DNA of 8,833 nt from DASRDU01 sp035560235 (lineage in GTDB: Bacteria; Acidobacteriota; Blastocatellia; RBC074), in contig DATMAG010000068.1 of assembly GCA_035560235.1 (NCBI GenBank), positions 1-8,833 of the forward strand. Direction: 5' to 3'. The notes below the pieces were generated by a model. It was given only the letters and a program-made list of their open reading frames with translations, searched no databases and had not been told where the DNA came from. Of this stretch, positions 1 to 5,435 are shown piece after piece. Both the position numbers and the translations under genes were made by a program. How positions within the stretch are numbered: position 1 is the first letter of the stretch; each line of letters starts with the position of its first letter.

Positions 1-136
1 CTACAACCGGGAGCGACTCCATCAGTCGCTCAACTACAGAACGCCGGAGGCCGTTTACCGGATCACGGCTTGAAAAACAGACAGCAGCGATCCACCTTAT
101 TTTCGCTGAATTTTGGTCTAGACAATTGGGAGTACC
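1..136 (+). mobile_element. Right end of an IS3-type insertion sequence (partial)
   Basis: The window opens inside an insertion sequence. The end of its transposase reading frame is at 2-73, followed by about 60 non-coding bases finishing in a GGGAGTACC-like edge near 128-136. Read inward from the edge, the complement begins GGTACTCCC, which resembles the outer ends of IS3-family elements as I remember them. The other end lies outside the window, so neither the inverted repeat nor a target duplication can be verified and the exact boundary may be off by a few bases. Confidence 0.6.
2..73 (+). CDS. IS3-family transposase (integrase core), C-terminal fragment
   Basis: Only the last 23 codons and the TGA are present. 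The translation starts YNRERLHQSLNYRTPEAVY, the signature tail of the IS3/IS150-type DDE integrase catalytic domain, where the motif YNxxRxHxxLxxxxP lies just after the catalytic glutamate. In complete elements this is the orfB product, usually made as a frameshift fusion with an upstream helix-turn-helix protein. The catalytic residues lie outside the window, so activity cannot be judged. This is the only convincing plus-strand coding sequence here, and it points toward the neighbouring small gene pair. Confidence 0.85.
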   Translation, partial: YNRERLHQSLNYRTPEAVYRITA

Positions 137-286
137 TTAAAGTTGCTGTGAGAGCAGCGCTGTTTCGAGCAGTTCCAGCGCATACTTTTCCGGGGTTATG
201 CCGTGCCGCCTGGCGGTTTCCGTGATGGCGTGAACAGTCTCAGGGTTGCTGATTTGTACGGTCAGAGAGTCCATAGCTTCGCTCAT
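137..286 (-). CDS. Small ribbon-helix-helix-like (antitoxin-type) protein, 49 aa, possibly C-terminally truncated
   Basis: This gene reads from ATG at 286-284 to TAA at 139-137. The protein starts MSEAMDSLTVQIS. It has a short beta-strand-like segment (residues 8-12, LTVQI), a first helix (about 15-29) and a second helix (about 31-46), the order seen in ribbon-helix-helix DNA-binding antitoxins. Its ATG overlaps the TGA of the upstream 77-aa gene (ATGA), so the two are probably translationally coupled. There is no strong ribosome binding site of its own. Antitoxins of this kind usually carry a 20-40 residue tail that binds the toxin. Here the stop codon falls immediately beside the insertion sequence edge and no toxin gene follows, so the tail and a partner gene may have been lost. 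The fold and role are inferred from pattern only. Confidence 0.6.
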   Translation of the reverse strand: MSEAMDSLTVQISNPETVHAITETARRHGITPEKYALELLETALLSQQL

Positions 287-516
287 TGAAAATGCTCAAC
301 AGTTCTTTGAAGTCTGAGTTCATCAGGTGGGGTTCCATGTTCTTTGTGATAATCCATCACCAGTTCCCAGGCCGCCCTGAATATTGCCACGTCACCCTGT
401 CGTTGCCAGTATTCAATGTCAAACGACCTGTCCATTTCTGACAACTCACCAAAACGCATCATGGTGAATGATGATCCGTCCTGTCCGAATTCTGTAATCT
501 GTTCCAGCTTTGCCAT
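283..516 (-). CDS. Conserved small protein of unknown function, 77 aa, first gene of a coupled pair
   Basis: The protein is acidic and rich in aromatic residues, with a core reading FDIEYWQRQGDVAIFRAAWE (residues 32-51) and a tail reading DELRLQRTVEHFQ. From memory, similar short proteins with a WQRQGD/AAWELV core and a terminal DELRLQR segment occur as unnamed proteins in environmental bacteria, often beside small antitoxin-like genes. I cannot name a family. It has no signal peptide or membrane segment. The gene follows the methyltransferase stop codon by 15 bases and overlaps the next gene by four bases. No Shine-Dalgarno sequence precedes the ATG. Instead a -10-like TAAAAT lies just upstream, placing a predicted transcript start at or next to the ATG. 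It may be the cognate partner of the ribbon-helix-helix protein, but this is inference. Confidence 0.65.
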   Translation of the reverse strand: MAKLEQITEFGQDGSSFTMMRFGELSEMDRSFDIEYWQRQGDVAIFRAAWELVMDYHKEHGTPPDELRLQRTVEHFQ

Positions 517-522
517 ACCGAT

Positions 523-551
523 ATTTTATTTTCAGACGCTGGCTGCCGCAA
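523..551 (-). promoter_or_regulatory. Candidate sigma70 promoter for the small gene pair, possibly leaderless
   Basis: On the minus strand a TTGCGG (-35 like, 551-546) is separated by 17 bases from TAAAAT (-10 like, 528-523; five of six consensus positions). A start seven bases downstream falls at 516, the A of the ATG. This overlaps the last codons of the methyltransferase gene. The -35 match is weak, so the call is tentative. Confidence 0.3.
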
Positions 552-1347
552 CAATCGCATAGCCGAGTTTGCCCTGCTGAATTGCGGTGAGCGCGCTCGC
601 GGCCATCGCTTTCGCTTGTGCGAAATCAACGCCGGGCAATTCGATCTTTTTCAGGCCGACCATGATTTCCGCGCCGAGCAGTTTCATCCGAATCTGATTG
701 ACCATTTCAGCCAGGGCTTCGTCGTGCGGTTCGATGCAGTCAACTTTCAGCCCGGCCTGGCGCAGAAATTCAGCGTACTTTTCGGTCGGCTGCGCGTCGG
801 CGATGCACGCGACCCAGGCGAGCAGGGAATCAAGCTCCCGGGGCAGATCACCGGCGGCGCGAGTCAGATCGCTCATCCCGACGCGCCCGCCTGGTTTGAG
901 GACACGGGCGAATTCACGCGCTGCCGCCGGCTTGTCGGGAAAAGTGCAGAAGGCGCATTCGCAGATGATCGCGTCAAAGGTCGCGTCATCGAATGGCAGC
1001 CTTTCGGCGTCGCCCTGATCGAAGTAAACGCGACCGGCGAGTCCTTTGGCGGCGGCGATTTCATTGGCTTCGCGGACATTTTCGCTGCCGTAATCAACGC
1101 CGACGACTTCACAGCCGAAGGTTTCAGCCAGATGAATCGCGCTCGTGCCTTTGCCCGAAGCTACGTCAAGCACGCGCGATTGCGGAGTCAGTCTAAGAAT
1201 CTGCCCCAGCCTTTCGGTCAGCTTCACTCCGCCCGGATGAAACGAATCGCCCAGCAGCAGCCTGACATAATCGCTTTCATACAAACGCGCGCAGCAGGAT
1301 TTGACACTTTGAGTTTCAAGCGTTGTGGTTTCAACCGTGGTGTTCAT
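532..1347 (-). CDS. Class I SAM-dependent methyltransferase, ArsM-like
   Basis: This is a 271-residue Rossmann-fold methyltransferase. The SAM-binding motif I is VLDVASGKGTSA (59-70), motif II is VVGVDYGSEN (81-90) with the acidic residue that holds the SAM ribose, GDAERLPF (112-119) is the adenine-contact loop, and RVLKPGGRVGMSD (148-160) is the post-core region. The cysteines are notable: a CC pair at 18-19, ECAFC at 130-134, and C181 in an ACIADA segment that sits where arsenite methyltransferases carry a conserved substrate cysteine. This suggests a thiophilic or metalloid substrate, but the protein is divergent and a small-molecule substrate is equally possible. An upstream in-frame ATG at 1440 would add 31 residues encoded by the palindromic repeat. 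I prefer the ATG at 1347-1345, where family-like sequence begins. It is probably the last gene of the block. Confidence 0.8.
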   Translation of the reverse strand: MNTTVETTTLETQSVKSCCARLYESDYVRLLLGDSFHPGGVKLTERLGQILRLTPQSRVLDVASGKGTSAIHLAETFGCEVVGVDYGSENVREANEIAAAKGLAGRVYFDQGDAERLPFDDATFDAIICECAFCTFPDKPAAAREFARVLKPGGRVGMSDLTRAAGDLPRELDSLLAWVACIADAQPTEKYAEFLRQAGLKVDCIEPHDEALAEMVNQIRMKLLGAEIMVGLKKIELPGVDFAQAKAMAASALTAIQQGKLGYAIVAAASV

Positions 1348-1372
1348 GGTGTTGTCCGGTAAAAGAAGACGA

Positions 1373-1472
1373 GATGACCGCAGCAGACGGAAATAACTGA
1401 ACAAACGAAGAAGAACTGAAGACAGTGTGAAGCATGCCATCTGTTCAGTTATTTCCGTCTGCTGCGGTCATC
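1373..1472. repeat. Palindromic intergenic repeat, copy 1 (31-bp perfect arms)
   Basis: Bases 1373-1403 and 1442-1472 are perfect inverted repeats of 31 bp, starting GATGACCGCAGCAGACGG, around a 38-base loop. The element fills most of the gap between the radical SAM gene (stop at 1484) and the methyltransferase start (1347). It aligns along nearly its whole length, loop included, with copy 2 at 5323-5435. As RNA it would form a very stable hairpin. There is no U-rich tail typical of an intrinsic terminator, so it looks more like a dispersed mobile or structural repeat than a simple terminator. It could still attenuate or protect the transcript between the two genes. Confidence 0.85.
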
Positions 1473-1483
1473 ACCCTTTGTTT

Positions 1484-3079
1484 TTAACTCAGCACCTTCA
1501 GTTCGCGTTTGCCGTTCTGCTGATTGAACGAGAAAGTGATGGTTTTCGGTTCATAGCGGCGGCCTTCGGATTTCGCCTTGCGGCGTTCCGGCTCCTCGGC
1601 GATCAACTGCTCGCGGGCCTGTTCACGATACCCAATCGTGTTGTACGAACAGAACGGAATCTGTTTGTTGCCGGGCAGCAGAAACTCCTTGCAGCATTTC
1701 ATCAGGTTCTTCTGATTGAAGGTCCACGGATCCATGAAATCCTGAAGCATGATCATAATCATGTGATCGGCCACGTCGCCGACAGTGAACGATTCAGGAA
1801 TGCCGCAGGCCTGGCAGGAGAGCGAAAACTGTTCGGCTGATTTCTGCGAGCCGGGGACTGACGAAGATGACCACAACCCTTCGAGCGCCAGTTTCACCTC
1901 CGCGCTCCAGTCGGGCATGACGCGGTTGGTGATGTAATCCAGATAATCGTAGACATTCACGATGCGCGTCAGCGGCGTGACGTTGTCGCCGTCAACAAAC
2001 GCATACGTCACCGAATTGCACGTCGGAAAACAGCACGGCACCGGGACGAAATCCTTTTTGACGAAGACGCCTTTCGTTTGTTCTTCGATCAGTTCGAGGA
2101 TGTCAGGAATAGTCATGCGCTGCGCCGGATTGTGCTGCATATGGCGTCCGGCGTGAAAGGCTGGCTGAAAATTGATGCCGCGCACTGCCGGATGCCTGAT
2201 CGCAAAATCAATGATCTTTCCGATCTCGTGTTCGTTGACGCCGCGTTCAATTGCCGGAACAAGCGTCACGCGCAATCCGATTTCAGCAATCCGATCCAGC
2301 GCGCGAATCTTTTCTTCAAGTATGTCAGGCTCGCCGCGAATGATGCGATAAGTTTCAGAATCAAAGCCGTCGAACTGAAAGTAAAGCGACGGTTTCACCT
2401 CGGCCAGCTGCTCCAGGAATTTGTCATCCTTCGCAATGCGCTTGCCGTTGGTGTTGATCATCACGTAGGGAATGCCGCGCGCCTGAGCGGCTTTGACAAA
2501 CTCGATGATCTGCGGATGAATCGTCGGCTCGCCGCCTGAGAACTGCACGACTTCGGGATTGCCTTCGGTGCGGACGAAATCATCGAGCATTCCTTCGACC
2601 TCTTCCATCGTCAGATTGAAGCCCGGCCCGGCTTCGGCAAAACACAGGGGGCAATCCATATTGCAGGTGCTGTTGACTTCGATGATGCCCAGACAGGTGT
2701 GCTGCTGATGATCGGGACAGAGGCCGCAGTCATACGGACAGCCTTCGCGGATTTCAGTGCCGAATTCGAGCGGGATGGTACCAGGCTTGTTGTACTTGCT
2801 GTTTTCGCGGTAAAGCTGCGCGTCGCTGTACACAAGAGCTTCAAACGTTTCGCTGCAATCAGGACAGCGTTTGCGCATCCAGACCTTGTTGTCCCTGAGC
2901 AGAATCTGCGCGTCAATGACCTTCCTGCAGTGCGGACAAATGCTGCGCGTCAGTTCGTAAAAGACGTAATCGGCGTCTTTCTTTTTCGGCGCAATTGATG
3001 GTTTCGCGTAGTTTGTGGCAGAGGTCGAAGCAGTGTTGTCAGAGTCGTGAATCACATCCTGAGATGTTTGCTGTTCCAT
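1484..3079 (-). CDS. Cysteine-rich radical SAM protein, Tes/MJ0619-like
   Basis: This is a 531-residue radical SAM enzyme. The N-terminus carries a CPHC (48-51) and CPDC (72-75) pair, a rubredoxin- or zinc-ribbon-like metal site. EGCPYDCGLCPDHQQHTCL (112-130) supplies C114, C118, C121 and C129. The radical SAM triad is CNMDCPLC (C139, C143, C146), which binds the 4Fe-4S cluster, with the SAM-contact motif SGGEPT at 181-186. Further cysteines that could hold auxiliary clusters are C349, C350, C354, C422, C425, C462, C463 and C477. This order of motifs matches the archaeal tetraether lipid synthase family (Tes, formerly MJ0619) and its bacterial relatives proposed to join lipid tails into membrane-spanning lipids. 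Here the neighbours are not obviously lipid genes, so another C-C or C-S bond-forming role is possible. The start ATG at 3079-3077 has a GGAGG six bases upstream. A 104-base gap precedes the gene. Confidence 0.8.
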   Translation of the reverse strand: MEQQTSQDVIHDSDNTASTSATNYAKPSIAPKKKDADYVFYELTRSICPHCRKVIDAQILLRDNKVWMRKRCPDCSETFEALVYSDAQLYRENSKYNKPGTIPLEFGTEIREGCPYDCGLCPDHQQHTCLGIIEVNSTCNMDCPLCFAEAGPGFNLTMEEVEGMLDDFVRTEGNPEVVQFSGGEPTIHPQIIEFVKAAQARGIPYVMINTNGKRIAKDDKFLEQLAEVKPSLYFQFDGFDSETYRIIRGEPDILEEKIRALDRIAEIGLRVTLVPAIERGVNEHEIGKIIDFAIRHPAVRGINFQPAFHAGRHMQHNPAQRMTIPDILELIEEQTKGVFVKKDFVPVPCCFPTCNSVTYAFVDGDNVTPLTRIVNVYDYLDYITNRVMPDWSAEVKLALEGLWSSSSVPGSQKSAEQFSLSCQACGIPESFTVGDVADHMIMIMLQDFMDPWTFNQKNLMKCCKEFLLPGNKQIPFCSYNTIGYREQAREQLIAEEPERRKAKSEGRRYEPKTITFSFNQQNGKRELKVLS

Positions 3080-3183
3080 GTGCAGCCTCCGGGAAGGTGT
3101 TTGGTTATCGGGATATAAATTTCAAAAAGACCAGATCGAAGCACAACAAGCCTGGGGCATCTGCCACCTTGCGTCGTGGAGCT

Positions 3184-3570
3184 TCACGCTTTGTGCTCCT
3201 GTGCTGTGCCGTTCACGATGCCGATGCCGAAAAGTGAACCGACTGAAACATGCGTGGTCGAAACCGGCAATCCGATTCTCGATGCGAGCAGCACAGTCAG
3301 CGCCGCGCCCAGACTGACCGCAGTCAGAAACGCCGGTTGAGTTGTGATCGCGTCAGGCACGAGTCCTTTGCCCTTGAACGTATCAACCAGGCCGCGCGCC
3401 GGCGCGAGCGCGAGCATCGACCCGGCAAAAGTCGTGACTGTCGCCCACGCGAGCGCGCGACGATAACTGGTCGTGCCGCTGCCAAACAACGTCGCCACGC
3501 CTTTGAAATTGTCGTTCGCGCCGTTGCTCCAGGCGAGCAGCACGACGGCAGCCAGGATCAGCAGCGTCAT
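3184..3570 (-). CDS. Half-size PiT-family anion permease, likely internally deleted remnant
   Basis: The 128-residue product begins as a typical PiT inorganic phosphate transporter: a first membrane segment, then SNGANDNFKGVATLFGSGTT (15-34), which contains the anion-binding GANDNFKG signature. Another hydrophobic stretch at 82-97 leads to SRIGLPVSTTHVSVGSLFGI (98-117). The STTHVSVGSLFGIG wording is what I recall from the second, C-terminal repeat of small PiT proteins, not the first. Normal members have about 320-400 residues and two inverted repeats, so the middle is missing and the last membrane segment is replaced by a short tail ending in QEHKA. It starts five bases after the stop of the ABM-like gene and is probably translated by coupling, with a GAGG-like site inside the previous stop region. 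It is probably non-functional as a monomer. A dual-topology dimer is conceivable but unsupported. Confidence 0.7.
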   Translation of the reverse strand: MTLLILAAVVLLAWSNGANDNFKGVATLFGSGTTSYRRALAWATVTTFAGSMLALAPARGLVDTFKGKGLVPDAITTQPAFLTAVSLGAALTVLLASRIGLPVSTTHVSVGSLFGIGIVNGTAQEHKA

Positions 3571-3575
3571 CTGCC

Positions 3576-3851
3576 TCAGCCCTCAATGATGTTGTGAATT
3601 TCGCTGATCGTCGGTGTGCCGGGATCAACGCCCAGCCCCTGCAGAATCGGCATCAGCGTCTGGCCGAACCTGTCAAACGATTCCTGTGAGTCCCACACGT
3701 CAAAGACGCGCAGGGCGCCGTCAACCTTGAAGCAGACGTGATAAAGCCGACCCGCGGGCGCGCCTGCTCCGGCGGCTTCGAGTTGTTTGATGCATTCGTC
3801 GTATTGCGCCGTGCTCATTGTCGGCGGCGCGAAATAATATCCCACAGCCAT
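3576..3851 (-). CDS. Small ABM-like (dimeric alpha-beta barrel) protein of unknown function
   Basis: This 91-residue soluble protein begins MAVGYYFAPPTMSTAQYDEC and contains AGAPAGRLYHVCFKVDGAL and a VFDVWDSQESFDRFGQTLMP segment. The pattern (strand, helix, RLYHVCF strand, FDVWDSQE strand, helix ending in LMPIL) is that of small ferredoxin-like alpha-beta barrel proteins related to antibiotic biosynthesis monooxygenases. Many proteins of this shape have no known substrate, and no cofactor site is visible. A GGGAGA ribosome binding site lies six bases before the ATG. It sits 34 bases after the flavoprotein stop and five bases before the PiT-like gene, so it is almost certainly cotranscribed. 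It could bind or sense a small substrate of the pathway, but that is a guess. Confidence 0.75.
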   Translation of the reverse strand: MAVGYYFAPPTMSTAQYDECIKQLEAAGAGAPAGRLYHVCFKVDGALRVFDVWDSQESFDRFGQTLMPILQGLGVDPGTPTISEIHNIIEG

Positions 3852-3885
3852 AATGTTTCTCCCTGCTTTGAAAGATTGTCACTGC

Positions 3886-5298
3886 TTACCGAACCAGCTT
3901 CGACAAACCACGCACGATTCTGCCTGATGTGCCCGACAACAGATTGTCAATCGCCACGCCTGCGACCAGTTGCTGAATCGCCGTCGAATATGTCGGATAA
4001 GCGTGGATCGAACCCGCGAGGTCAGCGAGGCGCAGTTTGTTTTTGATCGCCACGATGAATTCAGTGATCGCTTCACCGGCGCGTCCGGCGACGATTGTCG
4101 CGCCGAGGATCGTGCCGTCTTTTTTGCTGATGACTTTGATGAATCCGTCCAGATCGTTTTCGCACACGGCGCGGTCAGTGCGGTTCATCTCCCAGCGACT
4201 GACTTTGATTTCATCGCCGTATCGTTCGCGCGACTGCGCTTCGGTCAGGCCGACGTGCGCGACTTCGGGATCAGTGAAAGTGACCCAGGGCACGATGTCT
4301 GTGAAACCGGAACTGCTGCCGGGCAGGAGCGCGTTGCGCACGGCCTGAAAAGCCTGCCATCCGGCGAAGTGTGTGAACTGATGACCGCCGGTGACATCGC
4401 CTGCGGCGTAGATATTTTTTGTGCTGGTGCGAAGCTGGTTGTCAACCGGGATGCCTTTTTCACTGTATTGCACTCCGGCTTTTTCCAGATCGAGTCCGCT
4501 GACTGTCGGTTTGCGACCTGAAGCGATGAGCAGCATCTCGCCGCGCGCTTCATTGCCTTTGTCGGTCGTGATCACTATTTCATCGCCGTCTTTGCGCGCG
4601 GCTTTCGCCTTGCCCCAGGCGAATTTCATTCCTTCGCGTTCGAACACGCGGCTCATCACTTCCTGCACTTCCATCTCTTCCTTTGGCAGCAGACGCGAAC
4701 CAGCCACAGTGACCTGCGCGCCCAGGCGCTGATAAGCCTGCGCCATCTCCATCCCGATTGGCCCGGCGCCGATGACGATCATGGTTTTCGGCAACCGGTC
4801 GTTGTCGAAGATTTGTTCATAAGTGATGTAAGGCACGTCGCTGATTCCTTCGATGGAGGGAATCAATGGATGCGCGCCGGTGCAGAGCAGAAAGTATTTC
4901 GCCTTGAGCGTTCGCTCGCCGGCCTGAATCGTCGAGGCGTCGAGAAAACGCGCCTGCGCGATGATCGCGTCAATGCCTTCGTGCTGTAACTTTTCGGGCG
5001 CTTCGTGTTTGTAAACCTCCTGAATCGTCGAGCGGACATAATCGCGCACCTTTGTCATATCGGTTTGCGGCGCGGCGGCGATGATGCCGTAATGCGCGGC
5101 GACGCGGGCTTCGTGCGCAATCTTCGCCGCCTTGAGCAGCGCCTTGCTCGGCACACAGCCCGTCCAGGTGCAATCGCCGCCGACGCGATGCTTTTCAACC
5201 AGGGCGACTCTGGCGCCAAGCTGCGCCGCAAATCCGGCGGCGGTCAGTCCGCCCGAACCCGCGCCGATGATGATCAGATCGTAGTTTGAATCAGCCAT
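3886..5298 (-). CDS. FAD-dependent pyridine nucleotide-disulfide oxidoreductase, mercuric-reductase-like
   Basis: The 470-residue protein has the complete class I flavoprotein disulfide reductase layout. There is an FAD-binding GAGSGG (12-17), redox-active cysteines C43 and C48 in GGDCTWTGCVPSKAL (40-54), LLCTGAHP (137-144), and an NAD(P)H-binding GAGPIG (177-182). A second FAD contact, IYAAGDVTGGHQFTH, is followed by a dimerisation domain. In lipoamide dehydrogenase the C-terminal active site reads HxHPTxxE. Here it is HAYPTYSTAIQQ (432-443), with tyrosine in place of the catalytic histidine and no glutamate, as in mercuric reductases. The heavy-metal N-terminal domain and the C-terminal CC pair of true MerA are both absent. 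The likely role is NAD(P)H-dependent reduction of a metal(loid), quinone or small disulfide. The start is supported by a GAGGAG eight bases upstream. The gene begins just outside repeat copy 2. Confidence 0.85.
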   Translation of the reverse strand: MADSNYDLIIIGAGSGGLTAAGFAAQLGARVALVEKHRVGGDCTWTGCVPSKALLKAAKIAHEARVAAHYGIIAAAPQTDMTKVRDYVRSTIQEVYKHEAPEKLQHEGIDAIIAQARFLDASTIQAGERTLKAKYFLLCTGAHPLIPSIEGISDVPYITYEQIFDNDRLPKTMIVIGAGPIGMEMAQAYQRLGAQVTVAGSRLLPKEEMEVQEVMSRVFEREGMKFAWGKAKAARKDGDEIVITTDKGNEARGEMLLIASGRKPTVSGLDLEKAGVQYSEKGIPVDNQLRTSTKNIYAAGDVTGGHQFTHFAGWQAFQAVRNALLPGSSSGFTDIVPWVTFTDPEVAHVGLTEAQSRERYGDEIKVSRWEMNRTDRAVCENDLDGFIKVISKKDGTILGATIVAGRAGEAITEFIVAIKNKLRLADLAGSIHAYPTYSTAIQQLVAGVAIDNLLSGTSGRIVRGLSKLVR

Positions 5299-5322
5299 TG
5301 ACCAGTCTCCTCAATGAAGGAG

Positions 5323-5435
5323 AAGAGAGATGACCGCAGCAAACGGAAATAACGAAACAAACTGAAGAGGAACTGATCACAGTCTGAAGCACTCTGTGTC
5401 TTCCGTTCATTCCGTTTGCTGCGCTCATCTCTCTT
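5323..5435. repeat. Palindromic intergenic repeat, copy 2 (26-bp arms, one mismatch)
   Basis: Arms 5323-5348 and 5410-5435 are inverted repeats matching at 25 of 26 positions (AAGAGAGATGACCGCAGC in the left arm), with a 61-base loop. The left arm and the loop match copy 1 closely, with small gaps. Where copy 1 has G in the left arm and C in the right (cagcaGacgg / ccgtCtgctg), copy 2 has A and T, so the pairing is kept. The TGA of the MFS gene (5427-5425) lies inside the right arm. The element occupies most of the gap between the MFS and flavoprotein genes. Confidence 0.85.

Noticed and set aside
616..1362. Long plus-strand open frame opposite the methyltransferase gene
   Set aside because: It is antisense to a gene with clear SAM-binding motifs, its translation has no recognisable domain, and such shadows are expected in GC-rich DNA.
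1373..1472. Repeat copy 1 as an intrinsic terminator
   Set aside because: The stem is far longer than usual, the loop is 38 bases, no U-tract follows on the minus strand, and the same sequence recurs at 5323-5435.
3080..3183. Internal promoter before the radical SAM gene (AT-rich TTTATATCC stretch)
   Set aside because: No -35 element at acceptable spacing could be found for the TATATC or GATAAC candidates.
3140..3197. Inverted repeat AGCACAA/TTGTGCT spanning the end of the PiT-like gene
   Set aside because: Only 7 bp with a 44-base spacer, which is within chance expectation. It was considered as the edge of an insertion that truncated the gene but nothing else supports that.
3970..4521. Plus-strand open frame opposite the flavoprotein gene
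   Set aside because: It lies entirely inside the minus-strand disulfide reductase gene, whose motifs are unmistakable.
3886..5298. Annotation as lipoamide dehydrogenase (lpd)
   Set aside because: The catalytic His-Glu pair is replaced (HAYPTYS) and no 2-oxoacid dehydrogenase genes are nearby.
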